Shown here in pieces: positions 24,446 through 32,988 of a stretch of 51,827 nucleotides of DNA. This stretch comes from an uncultured Ulvibacter sp. (GTDB lineage: Bacteria > Bacteroidota > Bacteroidia > Flavobacteriales > Flavobacteriaceae). The stretch covers positions 1 through 51,827 of the forward strand of contig CAJXZB010000020.1 of the NCBI GenBank assembly GCA_913063405.1, read 5' to 3'. How positions within the stretch are numbered: position 1 is the stretch's first letter; every line of letters begins with the position of its first letter. A program made the position numbers and the translations under genes. Under the pieces are notes generated by a model, which ran no database searches, had not been told where the DNA came from, and saw only the letters and a program-made list of their open reading frames with translations.

Positions 24446-26854
24446 TTAGTTTCTTAATGGTTTCCCTTTCTGAATCATATGTTGTAATCTTTCTAAAGTT
24501 TTGCGCTCTCCACATAAACTTAAAAAAGCTTCTCGCTCTAAATCCAATAAGTATTGCTCACTTACCAAGGTAGGTTCCGATAAGTCCCCACCAGCCATCA
24601 CATAGGCCAATTTATTTGCAATTTTATGATCGTGCGCACTTATATAATTGCTGTGCTCCATAGAATCTGTTCCAGCCAAGAACATCCCTAGGGCCTGCTT
24701 TCCTAGAACTTTTACATCTTTTCTTTTCACAGGTTTTGTGTACCCTTGATCGGCCATCATTCTTGTTATCGCTTTGGCTGTAGCAATTTGCCTGTCCTTA
24801 TTAACAACAACTATATCTTTTCCTTTTTTGAGAATATCTAAGTCGAATGCTTCGTGGGCAGAAGTAGAGACCTTAGCCATTCCAATTGTTAAGAAGTACT
24901 CTTGTAATGTGTTTAATTCTACATCTCCTTTTGAAAAAGTGTCACTAGCGCGAAGTGCCATCTCTTTAGATCCTCCTCCTCCTGGGATAACTCCTACACC
25001 AAACTCTACCAAACCGATATAACTTTCGGCAGCGGCAACAACTCTATCTGCGTGCAATGTCATTTCACATCCACCCCCTAGGGTCATTCCATGCGGAGCT
25101 ACAACTGTAGGAATAGAAGAGTAGCGCAGTCGCATACAACTGTCTTGGAAATATTTAACCGCCATATTTAACTCATCATATTCTTGCTCTGCTGCCATCA
25201 TAAAGATCATTCCAATATTTGCACCAACAGAGAAATTGGCACCTTGATTTCCAATTACCAATCCTTCGAAGTCTTTTTCGGCTAAATCAATTGCTTTATT
25301 CATTCCGGCTAGCACATCACCACCAATACTGTTCATTTTACTTTGAAACTCACAGTTTAAAATTCCATCACCTATATCTTCGATAACAACGCCACTATTT
25401 TTAAATACTTCCGAAGACTTCCGAATATTATCTAAAATGATAAACGAGTCTTGACCAGGTATTTTAACTTGCTCTTTCTTTGGAATGTCGTAATAATAAG
25501 TCGCTCCATCTTTTACCGTGTAAAAAGATTTTTCATCAGTATCAACCACCTCCATAATCCATACGGCAGGTTCTTTTCCTAAATCCTTAATTAGTTGAAC
25601 ACCTGCTTCTACACCAATTGCGTCCCAGATTTGAAAAGGGCCATGTTCCCAGCCAAAACCAGCTTTCATGGCATCATCGATTTTATAAAGTTGGTCCGAA
25701 ATCTCTGGAATTCGTTTTGAAACATAGGCGAACATACTTCCGAAGCTCTTGCGGTAAAATTCACCAGCCTTGTCTTTTCCAGCAATAAGAACCTTAAAAC
25801 GATCTACCACTTTATCAATGGATTTGGTTAACTCAAGGGTCGCAAATTTTGCTTTAACTCCTTTGCGATATTCTAAAGTTTCCAAGTCCATTCCTAAGAT
25901 TTCACTCTTTCCATCTGCACCTTTTACTTTTTTATAGAATCCTTGTCCGCTTTTACTTCCCAACCAATTATTCTCCATCATGGTGTTAATAAAGGCTGGA
26001 AGTTTAAATACTTCATGTTCCTCATCATCTTGGCAGTTTTCATAAATACCATTAGCAACATGTACTAAGGTGTCTAAGCCCACAACATCAACCGTTCTGA
26101 AAGTAGCTGATTTTGGCCGCCCAATTACAGGACCTGTTAGTTTGTCAACTTCTTCAATGGTAAGTCCCATATCCTTAACAAGATGGAAAAGACTTTGTAT
26201 TCCGAAAATACCAATACGATTTCCAATAAATGCAGGAGTATCTTTTGCTATAACGGTTGTTTTTCCAAGGAACTTTTCTCCATAACCACCTAAGAAATCT
26301 AACACCTCACTCGAAGTGTCTGGTCCTGGAATGATTTCGAATAATTTCAAATAACGTGGAGGGTTGAAGAAATGGGTTCCGCAGAAATGCTTTTTAAAAT
26401 CATCACTTCTCCCGTCGTTCATAAATTTTATTGGAATTCCCGAGGTATTGGAAGTGATCAAAGTTCCAGGTGTGCGGTGTTTCTCTAAATTGTCGAACAC
26501 CATTTTCTTTATATTCAATCGTTCAACAACAACTTCAATAATCCAATCAACATCTTTTACTTTAGCAATGTCATCTTCCAAGTTTCCAGTTGTGATTCGT
26601 TTAGCAAAGGCGATATGATATAATGGAGCCGGTCGTGATTTAATTGATGCGTTTAAAGCATCAATTACCAATCTATTTCTAACTACATTGTCCTCTAACG
26701 TAAGACCTTTGGCCTTTTCTTTGTCGCTTAATTCACGAGGAATAATGTCTAGCAACAAAACCTCGACGCCTATATTGGCGAAATGACAAGCAATTCCGCT
26801 TCCCATTATTCCAGAGCCAATAACGGCAACTTTATTTATTCTTCTATTTGACAT
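24446..26854 (-). CDS. fadN: 3-hydroxyacyl-CoA dehydrogenase/enoyl-CoA hydratase, FadN type
   Basis: 802 residues. The NAD-binding Rossmann motif G-S-G-I-M-G-S-G lies at 13-20 of the N terminus. The HAD domain follows (S-N-T-S-G-I-P, H-F-F-N-P-P-R-Y, D-T-P-A-F-I-G-N-R). The crotonase domain is C-terminal (~500-690; G-G-G-C-E-M-T-L-H and G-L-V-E-F-G-V-G-V-I-P-G-G-G-G). This dehydrogenase-first order is the FadN arrangement, opposite to FadB of E. coli. It catalyses the hydration and second oxidation steps of beta-oxidation. Spacing is three bases after marR and five before fadA. Confidence 0.94.
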   Translation of the reverse strand: MSNRRINKVAVIGSGIMGSGIACHFANIGVEVLLLDIIPRELSDKEKAKGLTLEDNVVRNRLVIDALNASIKSRPAPLYHIAFAKRITTGNLEDDIAKVKDVDWIIEVVVERLNIKKMVFDNLEKHRTPGTLITSNTSGIPIKFMNDGRSDDFKKHFCGTHFFNPPRYLKLFEIIPGPDTSSEVLDFLGGYGEKFLGKTTVIAKDTPAFIGNRIGIFGIQSLFHLVKDMGLTIEEVDKLTGPVIGRPKSATFRTVDVVGLDTLVHVANGIYENCQDDEEHEVFKLPAFINTMMENNWLGSKSGQGFYKKVKGADGKSEILGMDLETLEYRKGVKAKFATLELTKSIDKVVDRFKVLIAGKDKAGEFYRKSFGSMFAYVSKRIPEISDQLYKIDDAMKAGFGWEHGPFQIWDAIGVEAGVQLIKDLGKEPAVWIMEVVDTDEKSFYTVKDGATYYYDIPKKEQVKIPGQDSFIILDNIRKSSEVFKNSGVVIEDIGDGILNCEFQSKMNSIGGDVLAGMNKAIDLAEKDFEGLVIGNQGANFSVGANIGMIFMMAAEQEYDELNMAVKYFQDSCMRLRYSSIPTVVAPHGMTLGGGCEMTLHADRVVAAAESYIGLVEFGVGVIPGGGGSKEMALRASDTFSKGDVELNTLQEYFLTIGMAKVSTSAHEAFDLDILKKGKDIVVVNKDRQIATAKAITRMMADQGYTKPVKRKDVKVLGKQALGMFLAGTDSMEHSNYISAHDHKIANKLAYVMAGGDLSEPTLVSEQYLLDLEREAFLSLCGERKTLERLQHMIQKGKPLRN

Positions 26855-26857
26855 TTT

Positions 26858-27307
26858 TTAGACTGTTTTTTCGGTGTCGTATATTTTTTTCGAGTTGATC
26901 AATTCCAAAATTGTATGAGCAACGCGTTTAAATGTTTCTAAATCTTCTGTTGAGACGTTTTCTTTTACAGCCTCATCAAACCTAAGAACAACTCCTTTAG
27001 AAAATTCCCGCATTTCTTTGCCAAAAGGAGTAAGGTGAATTAAAACACCTCGACCGTCCAAAGGATTTGGTTTTCTTTGGACCAGTCCTTTTTCTTCCAT
27101 GGTTTTTAAAGTACGAGATAGGCTTGTCGCTTCCATACCCATCTTGGGCCCCAATGCGGTAGAGGAGGTACCATCTTCTGGATCTATGCTAATTAATGCA
27201 AATCCTGTCGCCATGGTGCTTTGCTTCTTACTAGCCTCTTCATTGTACATTTTCATTACACTCATCCAAGTTGAACGCAAAATGTAATCGATAGTTTTTT
27301 CTTTCAA
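26858..27307 (-). CDS. MarR-family regulator of the fad operon
   Basis: 149 residues with the MarR winged helix: S-S-T-A-L-G-P-K-M-G-M-E-A-T-S-L-S-R-T-L as the recognition region (~48-68) and the wing R-K-P-N-P-L-D-G-R-G-V-L-I-H-L-T (~77-92). The flanking N- and C-terminal helices would form the dimer. It is the first gene of the unit and ends three bases before fadN. An 18-base palindrome overlaps its own promoter. The inference is an acyl-CoA-responsive autorepressor of beta-oxidation; the ligand is not shown by sequence. Confidence 0.9.
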   Translation of the reverse strand: MKEKTIDYILRSTWMSVMKMYNEEASKKQSTMATGFALISIDPEDGTSSTALGPKMGMEATSLSRTLKTMEEKGLVQRKPNPLDGRGVLIHLTPFGKEMREFSKGVVLRFDEAVKENVSTEDLETFKRVAHTILELINSKKIYDTEKTV

Positions 27308-27332
27308 TAGTATTATTTTTGTCTTCGTGATT

Positions 27333-27366
27333 CAAAGATACAAAAAAATACTATGCACGCATAGTA
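27333..27366 (-). promoter_or_regulatory. fad operon promoter with palindromic operator
   Basis: TATCTTTG on the minus strand (27340-27333) is a perfect -7 box, with transcription expected near 27326. Upstream, TACTATGC-AC-GCATAGTA (27349-27366) is a perfect 8-2-8 palindrome that takes the place of the -33 box. A MarR dimer bound there would block the polymerase. I did not see another copy of the palindrome upstream of the acyl-CoA synthetase gene. Confidence 0.7.
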
Positions 27367-27434
27367 AATGAATAAAACTAATCAACTTTATAGGGGAGTG
27401 GTTACACCAAAAAACGGGTAAAATCTAAATTAAG

Positions 27435-28409
27435 TTAGTTTTTCCCTAACCTATCCCAAGACTCAAAGAAATCTTGATTATATAATACTTCATTTTTAGC
27501 TGCATCGAGTTTTTTTAACCAAGACCTCTGTCTTGGACTCAAATATTCAAGAGGGGATTCTTTGAGCCCCAATGCACTATTGATTTTTGTTTTCTGGACC
27601 TCGCTTAGAGGCAGATATTTATAGTAGCTGTGTTGAATAAAGTAATCTTCATCGTTGGAAGACCACTCAAAATCATTTTTCCCTTCAATAGGCAACATTT
27701 TATTTGCCTGAGCAAATTTTTCCAACTTGGTTTTATCTATGGCATCACCGTCATAAATAACTCGCACTACCTCTGCATTACCCATAAAACCAGTTTTGGT
27801 AGCAAGCACCCCTTCTTGAGAACCGAGTTCTTTTTCTCCGGTCCAGAAACAATACATTTTAAAATGTGTCTCTTGAATATTGTGATTCTTTATAGTGGTA
27901 GATAATTCTTGTCCAAGTATTTTGAGGTAGGAGGGAATGGACTTCCCCTGTTTTTCTAAAGACATTATCATTGCACTGTATAACCTATTGGCAGAATAAT
28001 CGCTTGCAACTCGATTCACAATATTTTCACCATTAGAATTTACAATTCTAACAACAGGGTTGCTCCAAGCTGGTTCTTTATACTTTTTTAAAATTTCAAG
28101 ATCTTTTCCACCTTTATTGTTAAAAATTGCAAGAGGAATGAATTCGTTTTCTATGGCTTCAGTCATCAAAGGATGACTCAATACATTGTGTCCATAATTT
28201 CGACAGGTTGAACAACCAGGAACTTCTTGGAAAAGTATGAGAACCGGCTTGTTTTCTTTTTCTGAAAGACGAATAGCAGCATTATAGTCTCGATACCAAC
28301 TAACCTTACCCAGCTCTACATCTTGATCAAGCGAGTTGGTTCTTTTTTGTGCAAAGGAAAATTGAGAATAAATAATTGTTAGTACAAAAAGAAACATTTT
28401 AGATTTCAT
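27435..28409 (-). CDS. Exported thioredoxin-like protein with MsrA-like C-terminal domain
   Basis: 324 residues, signal peptide 1-20 (F-S-F-A-Q). The N-terminal domain is thioredoxin-like with F-Q-E-V-P-G-C66-S-T-C69. It resembles families named for a V-P-G-U-x-x-T motif in which selenocysteine can replace the first cysteine. From ~183 a second domain begins with Y-C187-F-W-T-G-E-K-E-L, then Q-E-G-V-L-A-T-K-T-G-F-M-G-N and E-V-V-R-V-I-Y-D. That matches the order G-C-F-W, G-V-x-x-T-x-V-G-Y, V-x-V-x-Y-D of methionine sulfoxide reductase A. It may reduce periplasmic protein thiols or methionine sulfoxide with an internal electron donor. A short helical tail follows. The gene stands alone between the fad operon and fadD. 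Confidence 0.75.
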   Translation of the reverse strand: MKSKMFLFVLTIIYSQFSFAQKRTNSLDQDVELGKVSWYRDYNAAIRLSEKENKPVLILFQEVPGCSTCRNYGHNVLSHPLMTEAIENEFIPLAIFNNKGGKDLEILKKYKEPAWSNPVVRIVNSNGENIVNRVASDYSANRLYSAMIMSLEKQGKSIPSYLKILGQELSTTIKNHNIQETHFKMYCFWTGEKELGSQEGVLATKTGFMGNAEVVRVIYDGDAIDKTKLEKFAQANKMLPIEGKNDFEWSSNDEDYFIQHSYYKYLPLSEVQKTKINSALGLKESPLEYLSPRQRSWLKKLDAAKNEVLYNQDFFESWDRLGKN

Positions 28410-28470
28410 GAGAGACTTATTACGGTTCTTTTATTAGGTCTCAATCGATCCAAAAATCTTACAATTTAAT

Positions 28471-28497
28471 TAAAAAAAAGCCTTCAATGGAAGGCTC
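28471..28497 (-). terminator. Terminator of the acyl-CoA synthetase gene
   Basis: On the minus strand GAGCCTTCC and GAAGGCT form a 7-bp stem (AGCCTTC/GAAGGCT), followed by eight T residues. It lies 16 bases past the stop at 28513. Confidence 0.85.
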
Positions 28498-28512
28498 TAA
28501 GTTGTCTTTAAA

Positions 28513-30291
28513 TTAAATCCTGTCATAGAGCTTTTCATATAAATCTTTGTACATTTCTTTTATCACCTTTCGTTTTGCTTTCATAGTAGGTGTGAGGTGA
28601 CCATCGGTTATACTCCAAATATCTGGTGTAAGTTGGAATGTTTTAATTTTCTCCCATTTTCCGAAGTGCTCATTATATTTATCTACTTCTTTCTGAATTC
28701 GTTTTATAAGTTTTTCGTCTTTCGAAGCTTCCTTGATGTTTTTTGAGATATCCTTTCCTTTTCTATCAGACCAGTCTGAAACCCAATCCCAATTTGGTTG
28801 AACGAGAGCAGCAGGCATTTTCTCACCATCACCTACAACAAGAATTTGTTCAATAAATGGTGATTGTTTCATTGCATTCTCTAAGAGTTGAGGTGCAACA
28901 TATTTCCCACCACTTGTCTTAAACATAGATTTCTTACGGTCTGTAATTTTCAGGAACCCGTCTGTATCAATTTCTCCAATATCACCTGTATGAAAATAAC
29001 CATTTTTTAAAACTTCACTAGTCTGCTCTGGATCTTTATAATATCCTTGCATTACTTGCGGACCTTTAATGAGTATTTCACCATCTTCCGCAATCTTTAC
29101 TTCAGTGTCTGGTAATGCTTTTCCAACAGTACCAATTCTAAAGCCACCATTGCGCATATCATTTACCGTAACAACAGGAGAAGTTTCGGTTAAACCATAT
29201 CCTTCCATTACGGGACAACCTGCAGCATTAAAAACACGAGCCAAACGAGGTTGTAAAGCAGCACTACCAGAAGCTATTGCTTCTAGTTTTCCACCCAAAG
29301 CCTCCTGCCATTTGCTAAATATTAATTTTCGAGCAATTTTTAATTTAAATTCGTACCAGGCTCCATTTTTTCCATAGGGTTCCCATTGTAACCCTAATTC
29401 AACAGCCCAAAAGAACAATTTCTTCTTAACTCCAGTAAGATCAGACCCTTTTGCAATAATCTTATCATACACTTTTTCCAACAAGCGTGGAACAGCGGTC
29501 ATCACTTCAGGGTGAATCTCTTTAAGGTTATCACTTATGGTTTCCAAACTTTCAGCAAAATGAATGCTTACACCGCAATATTGGTACATATATAATAGCA
29601 TTCGCTCATAGATATGACAAACAGGTAAAAAACTCAGAGATTTTGATTGTCCCATGACAATAGGTAATCTACCTTTACTGTGCTTTGCATTGCTTGCTAT
29701 ATTTTTATGACTTAACATAACACCTTTCGGTCTTCCAGTTGTTCCAGAAGTATAAATTAATGTCGCCAAGTCATCTTCTTGGACAGCATCCATTCTACTT
29801 TTAACTTGATCTTGGTTGGTGGTATCTTCTCCAAGTTTTAAAACTTCGTTCCAGTTAGGGCAATTACCTAATTCATCAAATGAATAAACTCCTTTAAGGG
29901 TTGGAACATTGGCTTTGATATTATTTATTTTTTCCAGTACCTCACTACACGAAACAAAACAGTAACTGGATTCACTATGGTTTAAAACGTATTCATAATC
30001 CTCTTCTGAAATTGTTGGATAAATTGGCACATCTTGGGCGCCAGTTTGAAGGATTCCTATATCGCAGATATTCCATTCCGTTCGGTTAGTCATCGATATG
30101 ATAGCAACTTTATCATTGGGTTGAACACCAAGACGTATCAAACCACGGCTAATGGCATTAGCTTTATCAATATACTCCTGTGTAGAAGTAGCGACCCATT
30201 TCCCATTTACCTTGCTTACCAGTGCTTTTTCTTGAGGATATTGCTCTAATTGATAATATGGGAAATCGAAAAGTCTTTTAACGTTGGTCAT
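28513..30291 (-). CDS. fadD: Long-chain fatty-acid-CoA ligase (AMP-forming)
   Basis: 592 residues. It activates free fatty acids to acyl-CoA, feeding the beta-oxidation enzymes encoded next door. Motifs are L-I-Y-T-S-G-T-T-G-R-P-K-G-V (P-loop, ~180-193), M-E-G-Y-G-L-T-E-T-S-P (~365-375), Y-F-H-T-G-D-I-G-E-I-D and the adenylation core I-T-D-R-K-K-S-M-F-K-T-S-G-G-K-Y. The length and the D-R-K-K segment match the FAA1/ACSBG-like long-chain group. It is transcribed alone, between two terminators. The symbol fadD is used in the functional sense; the protein is closer to the eukaryotic-like long-chain synthetases common in Bacteroidota than to E. coli FadD. Confidence 0.9.
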   Translation of the reverse strand: MTNVKRLFDFPYYQLEQYPQEKALVSKVNGKWVATSTQEYIDKANAISRGLIRLGVQPNDKVAIISMTNRTEWNICDIGILQTGAQDVPIYPTISEEDYEYVLNHSESSYCFVSCSEVLEKINNIKANVPTLKGVYSFDELGNCPNWNEVLKLGEDTTNQDQVKSRMDAVQEDDLATLIYTSGTTGRPKGVMLSHKNIASNAKHSKGRLPIVMGQSKSLSFLPVCHIYERMLLYMYQYCGVSIHFAESLETISDNLKEIHPEVMTAVPRLLEKVYDKIIAKGSDLTGVKKKLFFWAVELGLQWEPYGKNGAWYEFKLKIARKLIFSKWQEALGGKLEAIASGSAALQPRLARVFNAAGCPVMEGYGLTETSPVVTVNDMRNGGFRIGTVGKALPDTEVKIAEDGEILIKGPQVMQGYYKDPEQTSEVLKNGYFHTGDIGEIDTDGFLKITDRKKSMFKTSGGKYVAPQLLENAMKQSPFIEQILVVGDGEKMPAALVQPNWDWVSDWSDRKGKDISKNIKEASKDEKLIKRIQKEVDKYNEHFGKWEKIKTFQLTPDIWSITDGHLTPTMKAKRKVIKEMYKDLYEKLYDRI

Positions 30292-30353
30292 AATTTTTAA
30301 TTCTTGTAGACATGCAAAATATGAAAAATTATTCAGTTAATCTCTGAATATAG

Positions 30354-30385
30354 AAAAATGGAACCCTTAAAAGGATTCCATTTTT
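30354..30385. terminator. Terminator of the M14 carboxypeptidase gene
   Basis: AAAAATGGAA (30354-30363) pairs with TTCCATTTTT (30376-30385), and the inner bases CCTT/AAGG extend the stem. A and T flanks fit both strands; in the minus direction it lies about 26 bases after the stop at 30411. Confidence 0.85.
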
Positions 30386-30410
30386 AACAATAGCCTATAT
30401 TCTGTGAAAT

Positions 30411-32804
30411 TTATTCCTTCACAATTCTGAACGTTTGTACGTTTGTTTCCGAAGTTAGCTTCATTAAGTAGATTCCCGAAGCATAACCACTATAATCAAC
30501 AGTACTAGATCCTTGATTGTTTTTTCTGCTTTCAATAAGCTGTCCTTGAATATTATAAACTTCAACACCATAACTGTCTAAAGGTGTTGTGATGTTTAAA
30601 ATATTATTCACAGGATTAGGATACAGGCTGAACAGTGAAGTTTCAGAATCTATAACTCCCAAGGTTTCATTAAGAATGTTGATTTTTAAATCATCAAAAT
30701 AAAACCCATCAGCTCTTTGCGCATTATCCGATCTAAACTGAAAACGTACGAGAATATTTTCACCTAAGTAGTCGCTTAAATCAATTTGTTCAAGTACCCA
30801 ATCGTTTTGAGTTCCGTCGTATAATGGTTCACCAGTTGGTTGCCCATTATTTGAACTACCATCATTTGTATATGCTCCACATTGAGGAATCCAATTTGCT
30901 CCATTATCAATTGAAACTTCGAACTGCGTATAATCCCAATTATTTTCAATTTCCCATTTAGCATTGAAGGTAGCATTTGCACCAATAGCACTTGTAAGGT
31001 CAACCGGTGTTGCCAATGTAATAGTTTCATTGGCATTATTTGGATAGTTTCCACCTGGTGACTCTGTAATGGAACTAGAAGGAGAAACAAAGGTTGCTGT
31101 TGTTGTTCCCCATCCATCATTTACAAAATTATCTGAAACACTATCTCCTGGATCTTCAAAAACGGCAGATAGCGAACCAAACTTCTTATTGAGTAAAGTG
31201 CTGGTGTCAAAACTTCCATTGTTGATTATTAGCTCAAAACTAACATCATCTCCAATCGCAATACTACTGTCTAAGGTATATTGAATAATTCCATCTGTTA
31301 ATTGCAACACATCTAAACCAGTAAAGCTAACAGGACTTCCTACTGATGTTATATTTGCAGATACGGGATTGATGCTAACCGAGAAATCACCAGTTCCAGA
31401 AACGCCTAATCTTTTTACATTAAAACTAGAGTTGATTGTTGTTTGATTTCCAAGGTATTGCGGAGAGGTGTCTTTCGCAGTAGCGTAGTTGTTAACCATC
31501 TTAGCTGCCGTAACATTAAGATACATCATACCTTTGCAAATCCCTTCTATTTGGTTTGAAGGAGGCCAAAAATTTGGTCCGATTTCTGGTGTGAACGCAT
31601 ATATTTTATCGTGCGTTAAAATGGTTCCATACATAAAATCATCACTGTCACCTGCAGCAGGATACAATTCTGAAGAGAGTATATTGTTAAATCCATTTTG
31701 AGAAACTAGTTCTTCTGAAATACCCTCGTACAAATCGTTTTCTGGAGTAGGGGCGTTGTCTGTATATCCATATGGATATAAAAGTAGATCACCATAGGTA
31801 TGATTGTTAAATGCCATTACAAATTCGTGGTTTTCAACAAACCACTTCATAGCTTGAGTTTCAATTTCTGAAAAAGGAGCAATTCCGTGATAAACATCAC
31901 TTGATGGATCTGAAGATGTTCCTTCACCACCCCAAACACCGTTGTTAGGATCTCCGTTGATATAGTAATCGTAGTTTCTGTTTAGATCAATTCCGTGACC
32001 ATTAAATCTGTTTTTTCTCCAAAAACCACCACCGTTTGGATCTGTCTTTTCATTGTACAAATAACCATCAACATTAATAACCGGAACAAAATAAAGTTCC
32101 GTATTGTTTAGGATACTTTGGATTTCAGGATCACTATCATAATTTTCCAATAAGTACCACATATAGAAAATCAACTGTGATAATCCAGCAGGTTCTCTAG
32201 CGTGATGTATCGCGGTATATAAAATTTGAGGTTCTGCTTCGTTAGAATTAGGGTTGTCACTAATTTTAACCCACTTAATTCCGTTCCCGCCAATTGGAGG
32301 CGTAGTTGAATTGTCTGCTTGACCATTAGTAAGAAAGGTACTAATGTTATCTTTTTGAGTAATTAAGTTTGGGTACAATGTTGCCATTTGGTCCAACTCA
32401 TTGAGCATTTCTTGGTAGGTTAAATATCCGCCCATAGAACCTAGGTTAAAATTGGTAGGAGTTTCATATTCCGTAGCTCCACCACCACTGCAAGTAGGGT
32501 TTCTTTCTGCAGGCATCTTTAATTTATTTTGCTGAAGAAAATATTCTCTAGAATCTTCAATCAAAATTTCTACTGAATATCCAGCACTTCTAGCTGCTGC
32601 GATTTCTGAAACTGAAAAATCTGAAATTACAAAATGTCCTTTCTTATGGGTTCCGTGATCTACAGGAATACCTAATGCGTCCAATTTTGCTAGGTCATTT
32701 GGAGTGTTGAAATTAATTTTTGCACGTTGATGCTTCTCTTGCGCATTTTGAGCAAAACTCAATGACGCACAAAAAAGGAACATAAGTAGTATACTTTTTT
32801 TCAT
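30411..32804 (-). CDS. M14-family zinc carboxypeptidase, T9SS-sorted
   Basis: 797 residues. Signal peptide 1-19 (S-L-S-F-A-Q), then a pro-region to ~120. The peptidase domain follows: zinc ligands in H-H-A-R-E-P (~200), the substrate segment D-L-N-R-N-Y (~275), a zinc histidine in N-N-H-T-Y-G (~330) and the catalytic glutamate in T-P-E-I-G-P-N-F-W (~405). Residues ~550-700 form a MAM-like beta-sandwich (D-Y-T-Q-F-E-V-S-I-D-N-G-A-N-W). The end is a type A T9SS sorting domain (S-L-Y-P-N-P-V-N-N, G-I-Y-L-M-K-L, T-F-R-I-V-K-E). It should degrade extracellular protein from the C terminus. Confidence 0.93.
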   Translation of the reverse strand: MKKSILLMFLFCASLSFAQNAQEKHQRAKINFNTPNDLAKLDALGIPVDHGTHKKGHFVISDFSVSEIAAARSAGYSVEILIEDSREYFLQQNKLKMPAERNPTCSGGGATEYETPTNFNLGSMGGYLTYQEMLNELDQMATLYPNLITQKDNISTFLTNGQADNSTTPPIGGNGIKWVKISDNPNSNEAEPQILYTAIHHAREPAGLSQLIFYMWYLLENYDSDPEIQSILNNTELYFVPVINVDGYLYNEKTDPNGGGFWRKNRFNGHGIDLNRNYDYYINGDPNNGVWGGEGTSSDPSSDVYHGIAPFSEIETQAMKWFVENHEFVMAFNNHTYGDLLLYPYGYTDNAPTPENDLYEGISEELVSQNGFNNILSSELYPAAGDSDDFMYGTILTHDKIYAFTPEIGPNFWPPSNQIEGICKGMMYLNVTAAKMVNNYATAKDTSPQYLGNQTTINSSFNVKRLGVSGTGDFSVSINPVSANITSVGSPVSFTGLDVLQLTDGIIQYTLDSSIAIGDDVSFELIINNGSFDTSTLLNKKFGSLSAVFEDPGDSVSDNFVNDGWGTTTATFVSPSSSITESPGGNYPNNANETITLATPVDLTSAIGANATFNAKWEIENNWDYTQFEVSIDNGANWIPQCGAYTNDGSSNNGQPTGEPLYDGTQNDWVLEQIDLSDYLGENILVRFQFRSDNAQRADGFYFDDLKINILNETLGVIDSETSLFSLYPNPVNNILNITTPLDSYGVEVYNIQGQLIESRKNNQGSSTVDYSGYASGIYLMKLTSETNVQTFRIVKE

Positions 32805-32951
32805 AATAGGGATATAGTTTTTTTGGATATTAGTATTAAGTCTTTGATTGAAACAAAACCTAACATTATTCCTTATTAATAATAACAGCCTTGTACGAAA
32901 TTACCCTAATTAAAATGACAGAATTTACCTCTTAAAAAGAGTTAAACTTTA

Positions 32952-32970
32952 TTTCGAATGAAATTCGAAA
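32952..32970. repeat. Inverted repeat after purL
   Basis: TTTCGAA-TGAAA-TTCGAAA is a perfect 7-bp stem with a five-base loop, 19 bases past the purL stop. There is no T run, so it is a weak terminator at best; it may instead protect the mRNA end. Confidence 0.4.
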
Positions 32971-32988
32971 CAATAACGTGTCTAAGAG

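Noticed and set aside
27435..28409. Genuine selenocysteine at the V-P-G-C position
   Set aside because: The codon encodes Cys, not UGA, so this member uses cysteine.
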